Source: Pseudolabrys taiwanensis (GTDB taxonomy: Bacteria; Pseudomonadota; Alphaproteobacteria; Rhizobiales; Xanthobacteraceae). Taken from it: 64,000 nucleotides of DNA. Location of the stretch: the NCBI RefSeq assembly GCF_003367395.1, contig NZ_CP031417.1:1364001-1428000 (forward strand), given 5' to 3'. The notes beneath the pieces were generated by a model. The model had not been told where the DNA came from. It did not search any database and saw nothing but the letters and a program-made list of their open reading frames with translations. This document shows positions 17,434-27,581 of the stretch, one piece after another. Position 1 is the first letter of the stretch, and every line of letters starts with the position of its first letter. The position numbers and the translations under genes are program-made.

Positions 17434-18819
17434 ATGGCGGTGCCGGCGGCCGCGCCGAATATGCCGTCGGCGCAAGCACGTGCCGCGGTCATGCCGCCCC
17501 CCGCGGGCATCCGCGGCCCCAATAGCTACGCGCCCGCCCCTGGCCGCGCCTGGACGCCGGCATATGCCGGAATAAGCGGCCCCTATTCCATTCCGCGGCC
17601 GGTCGCGACCCCGCTTTCCGAACGTATCCTGCTCGTTGTTCTGTTCATCACGGTGTTCGCGAGTTCCGTCGCGTTCATCGAGCCCTCGCCGCACGACGGG
17701 TTGATGGGCGTTCTGGCCGTGGCCTGCGTGATCGCCGGCGTACGCTTCAACCGTACGCTGATCGTGCCGTTCGCCCTGCTGCTGATCTGGAACATGTCGG
17801 GCATGAGCTCGCTGTTGCGCGTGCTCGAATACGAAAAGACGCTGCAATATGCGGCGACATCGGTCTATCTCGCCGTCGCGGCACTCATCTTTGCCTGCCT
17901 GTTTTCCACCAATACGATGCCGCGCCTCACCGTGATGCGTGTCGCCTATGTGAGCACGGCGTGCTTTGCCGCGGTGCTTGGCGCCATCGGCTACCTCAAT
18001 GTATTCCCCGGTGCGGCTGAATTGTTCGCCAAGATCGGCCGCGCCAACGGCGCCTTCAAAGACCCGAACGTGTTCGGCCCCTTCCTCATCTGGCCGGCCT
18101 TGATCACGCTCGAACGTCTGCTCGTCCGCCGCATCGCGCTGACCGACCTGCTCGTCGCGGGCACTATCCTGTTCGGCCTGCTGTTGAGCTTCTCGCGCGG
18201 CGCCTGGTTTCACTTCGGCGTATCGATCACGGTCATGCTCGCGCTCGCGGTATTGACCGCACCCGATCACAAGACGCGGCTGCGCATCATCACGCTGACG
18301 GCGATCGCGGCGGCGGCGCTCGCCGCCCTGCTGGTGCTGTTGCTGTCGTTCGACGCCATCGGCGGCATGTTCAAGGAACGCGCGCAGCTCATCCAATCCT
18401 ACGACGTCGGCTCCGGCGGCCGCTTCCGGCTGCAGGAGATCGCGCTGTCCTCGATCCTGAACTTCCCGAACGGCATGGGCCCGTTCGAGTTCGCGCGCGT
18501 CCACGGCCTCCAGCAGCACAACGTCTATCTGCAGGCCTTCCTGGTCTACGGCTGGGTCGGCGCGATGGCCTATTTCCTGCTGCTGATAACGACCATCCTC
18601 GTCGGATTACGCTGCGCCTTTGTACGCGCACCGTGGCAGCCCTACATGATCACCGCCGTCGCCGTGTTCATCGGAGAGGTGGCCGAGGGCTTCGTGATCG
18701 ACACGGACCATTGGCGCCACTTCTTCCTGCTGCTGGGCATCATCTGGGGCCTTGCGGCGGCGACGTTCCGCGAGGCGCGCCAGCCGGCGTATTTGCGGTC
18801 ACCGGCTTTGTCCCGGTAA
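17434..18819 (+). CDS. O-antigen ligase/Wzy polymerase family membrane protein
   Basis: A 461-residue protein with a proline/alanine-rich cytosolic N-terminal stretch (about 60 residues) and then 10-11 predicted membrane helices. A periplasmic loop holds GRANGAFKDPNVFGPFL and SGGRFRLQEIAL, the arginine-bearing blocks of the Wzy_C family. In this locus it most likely polymerises lipid-linked repeat units rather than acting as a lipopolysaccharide ligase. The start is uncertain: ATG 17434 lacks a clear ribosome site, and an in-frame TTG at 17416 overlaps the upstream stop. Confidence 0.85.
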   Translation: MAVPAAAPNMPSAQARAAVMPPPAGIRGPNSYAPAPGRAWTPAYAGISGPYSIPRPVATPLSERILLVVLFITVFASSVAFIEPSPHDGLMGVLAVACVIAGVRFNRTLIVPFALLLIWNMSGMSSLLRVLEYEKTLQYAATSVYLAVAALIFACLFSTNTMPRLTVMRVAYVSTACFAAVLGAIGYLNVFPGAAELFAKIGRANGAFKDPNVFGPFLIWPALITLERLLVRRIALTDLLVAGTILFGLLLSFSRGAWFHFGVSITVMLALAVLTAPDHKTRLRIITLTAIAAAALAALLVLLLSFDAIGGMFKERAQLIQSYDVGSGGRFRLQEIALSSILNFPNGMGPFEFARVHGLQQHNVYLQAFLVYGWVGAMAYFLLLITTILVGLRCAFVRAPWQPYMITAVAVFIGEVAEGFVIDTDHWRHFFLLLGIIWGLAAATFREARQPAYLRSPALSR

Positions 18820-18880
18820 CCCCGATCAGGAAGGCATCGCCGTGCCTTCCCGTAGACAAATCCCATCCGCCTTAAATGAA

Positions 18881-18903
18881 ATGGCCGGGACGAGCCCGGC
18901 CAT
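18881..18903. repeat. Single palindromic repeat unit (family A)
   Basis: ATGGCCGGG-ACGAG-CCCGGCCAT forms a perfect nine-base-pair stem in the gap between the convergent Wzy and methyltransferase genes. Related units recur at 43191-43283 and 47263-47294. It could also serve as a shared 3'-end structure here. Confidence 0.75.
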
Positions 18904-18956
18904 GACACCTGATAGATTGTGCGCTTCCTCACTGAAGCCGCCGACGGCTGGCGCCG

Positions 18957-19844
18957 TCACTTCTTCGCCAGCAGGATCGGCTGATGCTGGGCGCCGCCCG
19001 GCATGTGCACGATCTCGCAATCCTTGAAGCCGACCGCACGGCAGACCTTGAACAGGTATTCGGTGCGATAGGCGACCGCGGCCTCCGGCTGGGCCATCGA
19101 CTCGACGTAGGCGTTGCCGATGCTGTGCTGGAAGGTGTGGCGCGTGCCGTAGCTCGCCGGCGGATAGTCGAGGTTGAAATGCGAGTGCATGATCGCGCCG
19201 CCGGACCGCAGCACGCGATAGCTTTCGGCGATGTAGTTCTCGAGCTCGGTTTCCAGCACGTGCGTCAGCAGCGAGTTCGACACGACGAGGTCCATGGTGC
19301 CTTCCGGCTCCGGGATCTGGTACAGCTTGGCCTCGCCCTTTTGATTGTACGACACGCTCGCATGCGTCGAGTGATGGAAGCGGAAGCGCTCCTTGTCGTA
19401 GTGCTGCTCGCACCAGGCGATCGCCTCGCCGTCGATATCGATGCCGACATAAGTGCCGGTGAATCGGCGCCCACGGAAATTGTAGTCGCGCAACCAGTGC
19501 GCCCAGCGGCCACAGCCCGAACCGATGTCGAGAACGTTCGAGTTGGCGTTGGCCAGCCTTTCCGTGAACACGAACATCCAGAAATCGCGCGCGTGCACCA
19601 GGAAGTGGGTCTGGTTGTTGAAGATGCGATTGCCCACGCCGATGCGGATGCGCAGATGGTTCGGCGGCAGGTCGCGGAACTCGGGCCAGACCATGCGCGG
19701 CACGACGTCGGTCGCGTTCACCATCGCCTTGAACAGCGGGTTGAACGTCAGCTTCGAGGTCGACGGGAAAATCTTGCGGATAGCGCGATCGAAGCTCAGG
19801 CGCTTGACCGGCACGGACGCAGGGGTCGTAGACGTGTATGCCAT
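18957..19844 (-). CDS. Class I SAM-dependent methyltransferase
   Basis: A 295-residue Rossmann methyltransferase. The SAM motif is VLDIGSGCGRWAHWL at about residues 98-112, followed by YVGIDIDGEAI (acidic end of strand 2) and MDLVVSNSLLTHVLE (motif near strand 4). In the exopolysaccharide locus it probably methylates a sugar, a lipid-linked intermediate or a chain end. ATG 19844 has GGAG nine bases upstream. The alternative ATG at 19859 would add five residues. It is transcribed after the GT2 gene on the minus strand. Confidence 0.85.
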   Translation of the reverse strand: MAYTSTTPASVPVKRLSFDRAIRKIFPSTSKLTFNPLFKAMVNATDVVPRMVWPEFRDLPPNHLRIRIGVGNRIFNNQTHFLVHARDFWMFVFTERLANANSNVLDIGSGCGRWAHWLRDYNFRGRRFTGTYVGIDIDGEAIAWCEQHYDKERFRFHHSTHASVSYNQKGEAKLYQIPEPEGTMDLVVSNSLLTHVLETELENYIAESYRVLRSGGAIMHSHFNLDYPPASYGTRHTFQHSIGNAYVESMAQPEAAVAYRTEYLFKVCRAVGFKDCEIVHMPGGAQHQPILLAKK

Positions 19845-19901
19845 GCTCTTACTCTCCATCTCGGCAACTGCGTGCCTTCAAAATCGGTCTTAACGTTCGG
19901 C

Positions 19902-20867
19902 CTATCGGCTGTGGCTGACGGTGCCGTCGACACCGGGATAGTCGTAGCTCACAGGGCCTGCATCCGTCGGCAAACGCCCCTCGAGCAGCTTGCGGCGACG
20001 GTGTTCCATGATCAGACGGCTGTACCAGGCATCGGGCAGCATCTTCGCCAGACCCAGGACAATGAATGCTTTCGCGAGCGATACGTGGCTGTTGTCGCCG
20101 CGCGCCGTCCGCCACCGCCTGACGATGGCGAGCGGCGTGTAATGCGCCGCGTGCTTGGCACGCATCGATCGCCAGAGCGCGGCGTGAACCTGCGAGGAGC
20201 GTCCGAGCAGCATGCCACCGGTCGCCAGCGCATAATTGTAATAGTACTTCGGGATTTCGACGGCGCGGTAGCCGGCCAGCGAAAGCCGCAGGTAGAACTC
20301 CCAATCCTCGTAACCCTGCAGCATGGTCTCGTCGTAGCCGCCTACCGCCTGCCACGACGCTTTGCGCACCATCACGCCCGAGTGCATCGTGTTGGTGAAC
20401 AGAAGATCGAACGGATTGAAGTAGCGCTCGACCAGGCCCTGCACCGCGCCGACGAGACGCAGATGGCTGACCGCCACCGCGACCTCCTTTGGCGCGCTCC
20501 GCAGCAACGCAGATGCCTCTTCCAGAAACGGCGGCTCGAAGGTGTCGTCGCAATCGAGCACCGCGACGAATTCGCAGCGCGCCGCCGCGATGCCGGCATT
20601 GCGCGCGGCCGACAGACCGCGATTGTTTTGATGGATGATACGCGCGCGGCCTTCGAACGTAGCGAGCTTTCGCAGCGTCGCTTCGTCGGTCGAGCCGTCG
20701 TTAACGATGATGGTCTCGAAGGCGCGCAAGGTCTGACGATCGAGCGAGGCCATCAAGCCGTCGAGAAAGCGACCGCCGTTGAAGCACGGAACGACGACGC
20801 TGACGACGGGAACATTCCCGTCCGCTGCGCCGCGCGTCTCATCGAGCGCTTTTACCGTCGCATCCAT
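19902..20867 (-). CDS. Glycosyltransferase family 2 protein
   Basis: A 321-residue GT-A fold enzyme. VSVVVPCFNGGRFLDGLMAS is the nucleotide-sugar strand, IIVNDGSTDEATL the GT2 signature, and VLDCDDTFEP the metal-binding DxD region. GYEDWEFYLRL is the conserved catalytic ED-block. It adds one sugar of the repeat unit at the inner membrane. ATG 20867 is preferred to a GTG at 20900. It diverges from the flippase gene by about 120 bases. Confidence 0.88.
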   Translation of the reverse strand: MDATVKALDETRGAADGNVPVVSVVVPCFNGGRFLDGLMASLDRQTLRAFETIIVNDGSTDEATLRKLATFEGRARIIHQNNRGLSAARNAGIAAARCEFVAVLDCDDTFEPPFLEEASALLRSAPKEVAVAVSHLRLVGAVQGLVERYFNPFDLLFTNTMHSGVMVRKASWQAVGGYDETMLQGYEDWEFYLRLSLAGYRAVEIPKYYYNYALATGGMLLGRSSQVHAALWRSMRAKHAAHYTPLAIVRRWRTARGDNSHVSLAKAFIVLGLAKMLPDAWYSRLIMEHRRRKLLEGRLPTDAGPVSYDYPGVDGTVSHSR

Positions 20868-20986
20868 TGCTTGTCCGCCAGTCCCAAATTGCGTGCGCAC
20901 CTTAAATCGCTCCGCCCAATTTTCCCTTAATCCCGGGAAATACGGTCGTTTCGACTTTTCGCGATCGACTTGAGACTCTGTTCACC

Positions 20987-22387
20987 ATGCTCATTAAGCG
21001 AATGCAGCGGGGCGCCGATTATTGTATCGGCATGGGTGTGGACATATCGACGATCGACCAGAAATCCGCGTTGCGGCGACCGCTCCGGCTGCTCGGCAGC
21101 CTGATGTCGCTGCGCTTCCTCGTCCTGCGGGCTTCGACCGCCGCGGCTGCCGTCGCGTTCGGTTTAGTTCAAACTTTCGTGTTTGCGCGCGTGCTCGATG
21201 CGCAGGATTTTTCGCTTTACATCCTCGTCGGTTCGCTCGGCATGTCACTGTGGCTGTTCGATCTCGGCGCGGCCAAGATCCTCTACGTGCGCCAGCGCGC
21301 GCTCTACATTGCCGGCGCCAAGGATGCGGGTATCGCCGCGCAATCGACCGCCGTCGTCATCACCTATGCCGTGCTGGTCGCGCTCTGCACCCTCATCTGC
21401 CTCACGGTAATGTTGCGGCGGCCTACCGTGCCGCTGCTCGACGCGGTCGAGTTCTCGCTGTTCTTCAGCTTCGCGGCGCTTAACCTCGTCTGGTATCCGC
21501 TGCGCAATGTCAGCGCCGCCGTCGATGAATATGTCCATTTCGAAGGGCTCGAGGCGATCCGCCGCATCGGTCATATCTTACTGATGCTGGCGATGCTGAT
21601 CGGCTTACCGCTCCCCGCTTTTCTTGTGCTCGCCAACGGCCTGTGGTTCGTGCTGCTGGCGGTCGCGATCAAGCGCCTCGTCCACAAGCAGGCGCTACTC
21701 TTGAAGCTGCGCGGCGCTTCGGCGGCGCTCAAACGCTTCTGGCACGAGAACAGGCGCGAGCTCTTGCGCAGCGGCAATTACGCGGCCGGCGAACTCACCG
21801 TGTACAATTTCCCCTACATGATCGTGCCGGCGGCCTTCGGCCTCGGTGCGCCGATGATCATCCTGGACACTGTGTTCAAGGTGTTCCGTGGCGCGACGCT
21901 GATCTACGCGGCTGGCCTCGACCCCGTGGTGCCGCAGCAGACACGCGCCTACGCCGCGCGCGACGTGTCGACCTTGAAGAAGGCGACCCTCACCTCGGCC
22001 ATACTCTGTGCTATCCCGACCGTCATCCTCTGTGCGCTGTTGCTGGTGGCCGGCGACCGTCTGTTCGCGATCCTGCTCGGCAACGCGGCCACCATCCCGC
22101 ACGAGGTCACCTTGATCCTGGTGGTCCTGCTGCTCGCCAATCTGGCGCAGAACGTCGCAAACAACCTGCTTTTGCATCTCGGCTTCTTCCACGAGATCGC
22201 GCGGGTCGCCACCTTCCTGGTGATCGCCATGGCGGCGATGACGGCCATCGTGGTCGGCGCCGGGCTCGGCATCACCGGCTTCATCGCCGGCTACGCCATC
22301 GTCTACATCGCCGGCGGCGCGCTGTACGTGTCCTACATGGTCCGCGGACCGTTCCGGATCGCCGCCGCGGGCCGAACCGAGGGATAG
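20987..22387 (+). CDS. Wzx-type polysaccharide flippase
   Basis: A 466-residue MOP-superfamily membrane protein with about 12 predicted helices, of normal Wzx length. FGLVQTFVFARVLDAQDFSL at about residues 58-77 is the first-helix block of polysaccharide transporters, and YNFPYMIVPAAFG marks the mid-protein repeat. It would flip lipid-linked repeat units to the periplasm for Wzy. The ATG lies in a short AT-rich divergent promoter region shared with the GT2 gene. ATG 21005 is a possible shorter start. Confidence 0.85.
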   Translation: MLIKRMQRGADYCIGMGVDISTIDQKSALRRPLRLLGSLMSLRFLVLRASTAAAAVAFGLVQTFVFARVLDAQDFSLYILVGSLGMSLWLFDLGAAKILYVRQRALYIAGAKDAGIAAQSTAVVITYAVLVALCTLICLTVMLRRPTVPLLDAVEFSLFFSFAALNLVWYPLRNVSAAVDEYVHFEGLEAIRRIGHILLMLAMLIGLPLPAFLVLANGLWFVLLAVAIKRLVHKQALLLKLRGASAALKRFWHENRRELLRSGNYAAGELTVYNFPYMIVPAAFGLGAPMIILDTVFKVFRGATLIYAAGLDPVVPQQTRAYAARDVSTLKKATLTSAILCAIPTVILCALLLVAGDRLFAILLGNAATIPHEVTLILVVLLLANLAQNVANNLLLHLGFFHEIARVATFLVIAMAAMTAIVVGAGLGITGFIAGYAIVYIAGGALYVSYMVRGPFRIAAAGRTEG

Positions 22388-22455
22388 ATCGCCGCCACGG
22401 CCGCTGAAAGGTTGCGCCGCGAAAGGTGCATCCCTATAGTCCGCGCCGTTCCGGT

Positions 22456-22533
22456 CGGGGCGTGGCGCAGCCCGGTTAGCGCGCTTGTCTGGGGGACAAG
22501 AGGTCGTGGGTTCGAATCCCGCCGCCCCGACCA
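22456..22533 (+). tRNA. tRNA-Pro(GGG)
   Basis: A complete cloverleaf: acceptor stem CGGGGCG (22456-22462) with CGCCCCG (22523-22529); D arm GCGCAGCCCGGTTAGCGCGC; anticodon stem CTTGT/ACAAG with GGG anticodon; T arm GTGGGTTCGAATCCCGC; and an encoded ACCA end. It reads CCC proline codons. It lies between the flippase and a minus-strand protease gene. No integrase or att-like duplication was seen beside it. Confidence 0.97.
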
Positions 22534-22557
22534 TTATTCCCGCACCGCCACAACACC

Positions 22558-24096
22558 TTACCGCCCCACCGCTTCCACCGCGCCGAGCGCGTCGACGACG
22601 CCCGCGCCGACGTCGGCCGGCTTGCCGGGCACGCGCCGCGCCGAGCGGACCAGCGTCTGCCGCAGCGCTAACGGCCCCAGGTCCGGTTTGACCGCCAAGA
22701 GCAGCGCCGCGACGCCGCTCGCATGCGCGGCCGCGACCGACGTTCCCGATGTCATGGCGTACGCGCCATCCGGCGCCGCCGCGAGCACATCGACGCCGGG
22801 CGCCGCCACCGCCACCTGCGCTCCCCGGTTGGCCTGCGGCATCAGCTTGTCCTCGGCGTCGGTCGCCGTCACGCCGATCACATGGCGGTCGGCGGCAGGA
22901 TACAGCGGCGGCGCGCGCGGGCCGTCATTGCCGACGGCCGCGATCAACACGATGCCGCGCGCGCTCGCCTTCGACAGCAACTCACGCAACATCGCATCCG
23001 CCGGACCGGCGAAGCTCATATTGACGATGCGCGCGCCCTGCGCCGCAGCCCAGTCGATGCCCTTGAGGATGTTGAAGGTCGTGCCCTGCGCGCTCTCGCC
23101 CTCGCCGGCAAAGGTGCGGATCGCCAGCAGCCGCACTTTCGGCGCGACGCCGATGAGCTTGGAATGCGCGGCGATGGCGCCGGCCATGGCCGTGCCATGC
23201 GCATGCGGCTTCGATGTGCCGCCGAGCGCGTCGTATTCACCGGCGATCACACCGGCGAGGTCGGGATGCTGCGTATCGACGCGCGAGTCGACGACCGCCA
23301 CCAGCACATTGTCGCCGCTGGTGATGCGATGCGCTTCGGTGAGACGCAGCTTGCCGACGACATATTGCGCGCCGGCGTCGGTCGGCGCGGCCTGCGCGGC
23401 CTGCGTCAGCCCGTACACATAATTGGGCTGCGCGGCGACGATGCCGCGATAACGCGCGAGCAGCCGCAATGTCTGCGCCACCGAGCGGTTGCCGTCGATG
23501 CGCCAGCGCTGCAGCGTGCGCGATGTCAGCGTGAAGCTCTGCGTCTCGAGGCGCGTCAGTTGCAGCCGCGCGGCGATGCGCGCCAAAGCCTGCTCGGACA
23601 GATTTGCGTCGACCTGCAGCAAGATCTCATTGCGCACGAAGCGCGTCTCGCTTGCCGGCGGAATGCTGATGTTACGGTTGCCGCCACGGTTGGCGGCGCG
23701 CGGCGGCCGCGGTCCCTGCGGCGGCTGCCCGGCCGTCGTCACCGGTGCGTCCGGAAACAGCATCGGCCCGATCACCCAGCCGACGGGACCGAGGAAGCAG
23801 CCGAGCGTCGAACGACCGACCTCGGCAGCGGTCATTTCGCGCCCGAGAATGATGGTGCCGGCGATCGGCGCCGCAGCCGCACAGGCAATTCCGCCCATGA
23901 CGTACCAGCCGAGCGGCGTGATCGGCTGACTGGCGCGCGGCGGCGGCGTCTGCGGCGCGGGCGCTGTGGGGGTCGGGGTTACGACCGGCGGCGGCGGTGG
24001 TGGTGGCGGCGGCGGCGCAATCTGGGCACGTACCATCGACGCCGTCACCGTGGCCATGACAATGGCCATCAGAACTTTCGCCGCCGCCTGCCGCAT
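22558..24096 (-). CDS. Secreted S8 (subtilisin-like) serine protease
   Basis: A 512-residue protein. A signal peptide (KVLMAIVMATVTASMVRAQ) precedes a ten-proline run and a Pro/Thr-rich stretch to about residue 55. A glycine-containing hydrophobic segment (about 58-105) and a propeptide-like region follow. The S8 domain has its triad in VAVVDSRVDTQHPDL (Asp), HGTAMAGAIAAHS (His) and TSGTSVAAAHASGVAAL (Ser). ATG 24096 is chosen because GAGG lies seven bases upstream and the signal peptide starts there. The substrate is unknown. The hydrophobic segment may anchor it. Confidence 0.88.
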   Translation of the reverse strand: MRQAAAKVLMAIVMATVTASMVRAQIAPPPPPPPPPPVVTPTPTAPAPQTPPPRASQPITPLGWYVMGGIACAAAAPIAGTIILGREMTAAEVGRSTLGCFLGPVGWVIGPMLFPDAPVTTAGQPPQGPRPPRAANRGGNRNISIPPASETRFVRNEILLQVDANLSEQALARIAARLQLTRLETQSFTLTSRTLQRWRIDGNRSVAQTLRLLARYRGIVAAQPNYVYGLTQAAQAAPTDAGAQYVVGKLRLTEAHRITSGDNVLVAVVDSRVDTQHPDLAGVIAGEYDALGGTSKPHAHGTAMAGAIAAHSKLIGVAPKVRLLAIRTFAGEGESAQGTTFNILKGIDWAAAQGARIVNMSFAGPADAMLRELLSKASARGIVLIAAVGNDGPRAPPLYPAADRHVIGVTATDAEDKLMPQANRGAQVAVAAPGVDVLAAAPDGAYAMTSGTSVAAAHASGVAALLLAVKPDLGPLALRQTLVRSARRVPGKPADVGAGVVDALGAVEAVGR

Positions 24097-24211
24097 GCCC
24101 CGTCCTCGCGACCAAGTCGCGCGATTGTACATGAGCCGCCAATGTGCGCCACGGGGCGAAAAGCGCTCCGCATTGTGCAGAATTCGACAAGAGCAGAGAG
24201 CGCGCGAACGT

Positions 24212-24922
24212 CTACTCCGGGCGCGCGACCGCGAGCTCGATCAGCTTGCGGCACTCGACCAACTCGTTCAGCGCCGCCTGCAGCCGGCCGAGCTCCTCGC
24301 TGTTGAAAACAACAGGCGCGACGGCCGCGGCCGTTGGGGCCGGCGCTACGGACGACACGACCGGTGCGACGGGCATTGCCACAGACACCTCAGGCTCGGC
24401 GTCGTCCTCCAGCATCGGCCGATGCTGGACGCGATCCTCCGGCTCGAGGCGCGGCATCGGCGCCGCGTGCATCGGCGGCTCACGGCGCGCCGTCACATCG
24501 TCATGCCGGTCACCGAGATCGCGACCGATCAGCGACGAGAGCTTGCCCGAAAGGCCGCTTTCCTCTTCCAGCATCTCGGCGGCGGATGCGGCCTCTTCAG
24601 CGATCTCCTCGTCCTCGTCAGCATTGCCGTGCGGCGGTTGCGGCGCGCCCTCTTCCCACACGGTCTGGACGAACTTGATACCCTGCTCGCGCAAAATCCG
24701 CTGCACGCCGCGGATCGTATAGCCCTCGCCGTACAACAGATGGCGGATGCCGCGCAGGAGGTCGATGTCCTCGGGACGATAATAGCGGCGGCCGCCGCCG
24801 CGCTTCATCGGCTTGATCTCGCGGAAGCGGCTTTCCCAGAAGCGCAGCACATGCTGCGGCAGATCGAGCTCTTCCGCCGCTTCGCTGATGGTGCGAAATG
24901 CGTCAGGCGCCTTCTCGTCCAA
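24212..24922 (-). CDS. MerR-family transcriptional regulator
   Basis: A 236-residue regulator with an N-terminal MerR winged helix ([20 protein letters not shown], then [20 protein letters not shown]). A long acidic, alanine/proline-rich tail shows no clear effector domain. It sits downstream of ihfA, the usual place for this gene in Rhizobiales. The start is best placed at TTG 24922, because GGAGG lies seven bases upstream in the right spacing. A GTG at 24940 has no site. Its target genes are unknown. Confidence 0.88.
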   Translation of the reverse strand: MDEKAPDAFRTISEAAEELDLPQHVLRFWESRFREIKPMKRGGGRRYYRPEDIDLLRGIRHLLYGEGYTIRGVQRILREQGIKFVQTVWEEGAPQPPHGNADEDEEIAEEAASAAEMLEEESGLSGKLSSLIGRDLGDRHDDVTARREPPMHAAPMPRLEPEDRVQHRPMLEDDAEPEVSVAMPVAPVVSSVAPAPTAAAVAPVVFNSEELGRLQAALNELVECRKLIELAVARPE

Positions 24923-24984
24923 GGCACGACCTCCGCTCACGTGAACGTTTAACTGTAACCTGAGTCGGGGAAGCGATTGTGGCC

Positions 24985-25296
24985 TTACGCTTCGTCGGGG
25001 ACGTCGTGGCCGTTAATGCGCTGTTTCAAAATCGCCGACGGCTTGAACACCATCACCCGGCGCGGCGAAATCGGCACTTCCTTGCCGGTCTTCGGGTTGC
25101 GGCCGATGCGCTGGCCTTTCTTGCGCACGACGAAGGATCCAAAGGAGGAAAGCTTTACCGTCTCGCCCCGCTCGAGGCAGTCGGTGATCTCCTTCAGGAC
25201 CAATTCCACCAATGCCGAGGATTCCGTGCGTGAGAGGCCCACCTTTTGGTAGACCGCCTCGCACAGGTCCGCACGCGTCACTGTCTTTCCAGTCAT
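24985..25296 (-). CDS. ihfA: Integration host factor subunit alpha
   Basis: A 103-residue HU/IHF DNA-bending protein. The alpha-subunit features are [20 protein letters not shown] at the N-terminus, [17 protein letters not shown], and the DNA-intercalating arm [20 protein letters not shown]. It works as a heterodimer with IhfB in nucleoid structure and site-specific recombination. ATG 25296 gives the standard N-terminus. A longer reading to 25395 is unsupported. It is in the usual fabH-ihfA-merR order. Confidence 0.93.
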   Translation of the reverse strand: MTGKTVTRADLCEAVYQKVGLSRTESSALVELVLKEITDCLERGETVKLSSFGSFVVRKKGQRIGRNPKTGKEVPISPRRVMVFKPSAILKQRINGHDVPDEA

Positions 25297-25434
25297 CGCC
25301 TGCCCTGCCCCCCGGGGAAGGTATCTCGCTGAATAATCTACGATATTAGCATGTTCCGGATGGGTCAACCCGGGAACGTGAAATTTTGCAGGCACTTAGC
25401 GTCCCGGCCGCATTTCGTAGCCGCCGAACCGCAA

Positions 25435-26412
25435 TTACCAGCGCAATAGCGCCGAACCCCAGGTGAACCCGCCGCCCATGGCCTCGAGAAGAATGAGATT
25501 CCCGCGCTTGATCCGGCGATCGGCAACCGCATCGGCCAAAGCAAGCGGGATCGACGCGGCGGAGGTGTTGCCGTGGCGATCGACCGTCATGACGACCTTT
25601 TCCGGCGAAATACCAAGCTTATGGGCCGAACCGTCGATGATGCGCTTGTTGGCCTGGTGCGGCACAAACCAGTCGATATCGGCGGCGCTGGTGCCCGTGG
25701 CATTGAAGGCGTCGTAGATCACGTCGGTAATCATGGCCACGGCGTGCTTGAACACCTCGCGACCCTCCATGCGCAAATGACCGACGGTCTGCGTCGAAGA
25801 GACACCGCCGTCGACATACAGCTTGGACTTGTGGCGGCCGTCGGAGCGCAAGTGCGTGGTGAGAATGCCGCGGTCCTCGGTGGTTCCCGGCTGCTCCTGC
25901 GCTTCCAGGACCACCGCCCCGGCGCCATCGCCGAACAGCACGCAGGTCGTGCGGTCGTTCCAATCGAGGATGCGCGAGAAGGTCTCCGCGCCGATCACCA
26001 GCGCCCGCTTGTAGCTGCCCGAGCGCAGCAGCGCGTCGGTCACCTGCAAGGCATAGACAAAGCCGGAGCAGACGGCCTGAAGGTCGAAGGCGGCGCCTTG
26101 CGTGATGCCGAGGCCGGCTTGCACCGTCACCGCGGTCGCGGGAAAAGTCTGGTCGGGGGTCGAGGTGCCGAGCACGATCAGGTCGATCGATGAGGCCTCG
26201 ACATGCGCATGCGCGAGCGCCGCGCGCGCGGCGTTGATGGCGAGGTCGGAGGTCACCTCGCCCGGCGCGGCGATATGGCGTTCGCGGATACCGGTGCGCT
26301 GCACGATCCACTCATCGGTCGTGTCGACCGATCGCGCCAATTCGTCATTGCTCAGGATTCGGCTCGGCAGGTAGCTGCCGCAGCCCAAAACGACGGAGCG
26401 CAGGACACTCAC
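25435..26412 (-). CDS. fabH: Beta-ketoacyl-ACP synthase III
   Basis: A 325-residue condensing enzyme starting fatty-acid synthesis from acetyl-CoA and malonyl-ACP. The catalytic cysteine is C115 in [12 protein letters not shown]. The histidine lies in [11 protein letters not shown] and the asparagine in [16 protein letters not shown]. Length and motifs are standard. Its ATG overlaps the stop of plsX by four bases, making a plsX-fabH operon that continues into ihfA and merR. Confidence 0.95.
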   Translation of the reverse strand: MSVLRSVVLGCGSYLPSRILSNDELARSVDTTDEWIVQRTGIRERHIAAPGEVTSDLAINAARAALAHAHVEASSIDLIVLGTSTPDQTFPATAVTVQAGLGITQGAAFDLQAVCSGFVYALQVTDALLRSGSYKRALVIGAETFSRILDWNDRTTCVLFGDGAGAVVLEAQEQPGTTEDRGILTTHLRSDGRHKSKLYVDGGVSSTQTVGHLRMEGREVFKHAVAMITDVIYDAFNATGTSAADIDWFVPHQANKRIIDGSAHKLGISPEKVVMTVDRHGNTSAASIPLALADAVADRRIKRGNLILLEAMGGGFTWGSALLRW

Positions 26413-27467
26413 GAGGCCGCTCCGGTCGCAATCTGCGCGGACCTCGCTTGCAGGTCTCGTTCCATCGACTGCCCGATCTTGGCGAGCAGCTTATATCGCA
26501 CCATGTCGTAACCCATATCGATGGCGGCGGCCGTGCCTTCGGCGTCGGCCCCGCCATGGCTCTTGATGACAATGCCGTTGAGGCCGAGGAAGACCCCGCC
26601 ATTGGCCTTGCGCGGATCCATCTTCTCGCGAAGAGCCTGGAAGGCCGCGCGGGCGAACAGATAACCGAGACGCGAGGCCCAGGTTCGGTTCATCGCCGCC
26701 CGCAAATAAGACGCGAGCTGGTGCGCCGTACCCTCGGCGGTCTTCAGCGCGATATTGCCGGCGAATCCCTCGGTGACAACCACGTCCACGACACCCTTGC
26801 CGATGTCGTCGCCCTCGACGAAGCCGTGATAGTCGAAATCGAGCGACGGCGTCTCGCGCAAAATGCGGCCCGCTTCGCGGACCTGCTCCAGACCCTTCAC
26901 TTCTTCGACGCCGATGTTCAGCAGCCCGACGGTCGGCCGCTCGATGTCGAACAGCACGCGGGCCATGGCGCTGCCCATGGCGGCAAGATTGATAAGATGC
27001 GACTCGTCGGCCCCGATGGAGGCGCCAACGTCGAGCACGATCGACTCGCCCTTCAGCGTCGGCCACAGCGCGGCGATGGCCGGCCGCTCGATTCCTTCCA
27101 GCATCTTCAGATTGAAGCGGGACATGGCCATCAAGGCGCCGGTATTGCCGGCGGAGACGGCAACGTCGGCCTCCCCTTTCTTGACGGCGTCGAGCGTCAG
27201 CCACATCGACGATTTCCAGCGGCCATAGCGCAACGCCTGGCTCGGCTTGTCGTCCATGCGGATGGCAACGTCGGTATGGGTAACCTTGGAGGCGGCCTTC
27301 AGCCGCGGCAACCCATCGAGCACCGGATTGAGCTGGGCGGTGTCGCCGAACAGCAGAAATTCGACATCGGGATGCCGCATGAGCGCGATGTCCGCACCCG
27401 GCAGAATAACCGAGGGGCCATGATCGCCGCCCATGGCGTCGAGTGCGATACGGACTTTATCGGACAT
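26409..27467 (-). CDS. plsX: Phosphate acyltransferase
   Basis: A 352-residue PlsX enzyme converting acyl-ACP to acyl-phosphate for PlsY in phospholipid synthesis. Motifs are [19 protein letters not shown] at the N-terminus, [39 protein letters not shown] and [20 protein letters not shown]. It is normal length and lies four bases into fabH. It is the upstream member of the lipid operon, after the YceD-like gene with a 114-base gap. Confidence 0.95.
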   Translation of the reverse strand: MSDKVRIALDAMGGDHGPSVILPGADIALMRHPDVEFLLFGDTAQLNPVLDGLPRLKAASKVTHTDVAIRMDDKPSQALRYGRWKSSMWLTLDAVKKGEADVAVSAGNTGALMAMSRFNLKMLEGIERPAIAALWPTLKGESIVLDVGASIGADESHLINLAAMGSAMARVLFDIERPTVGLLNIGVEEVKGLEQVREAGRILRETPSLDFDYHGFVEGDDIGKGVVDVVVTEGFAGNIALKTAEGTAHQLASYLRAAMNRTWASRLGYLFARAAFQALREKMDPRKANGGVFLGLNGIVIKSHGGADAEGTAAAIDMGYDMVRYKLLAKIGQSMERDLQARSAQIATGAAS

Positions 27468-27581
27468 AAGGCGTCCTTGGCGGCGTCCGGTAGAGCGCCA
27501 ACAGGAGGGTCGTCGTCAGGCGGGTAAGCACGGCGCGACCATAGCGGCTCGGCCGCGCGTGACAAGGCGGATGTGGATAGC

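Noticed and set aside
22456..24200. Genomic island inserted at tRNA-Pro
   Set aside because: No integrase, no repeat of the tRNA 3' end nearby, and flanking genes show the normal base composition and order.
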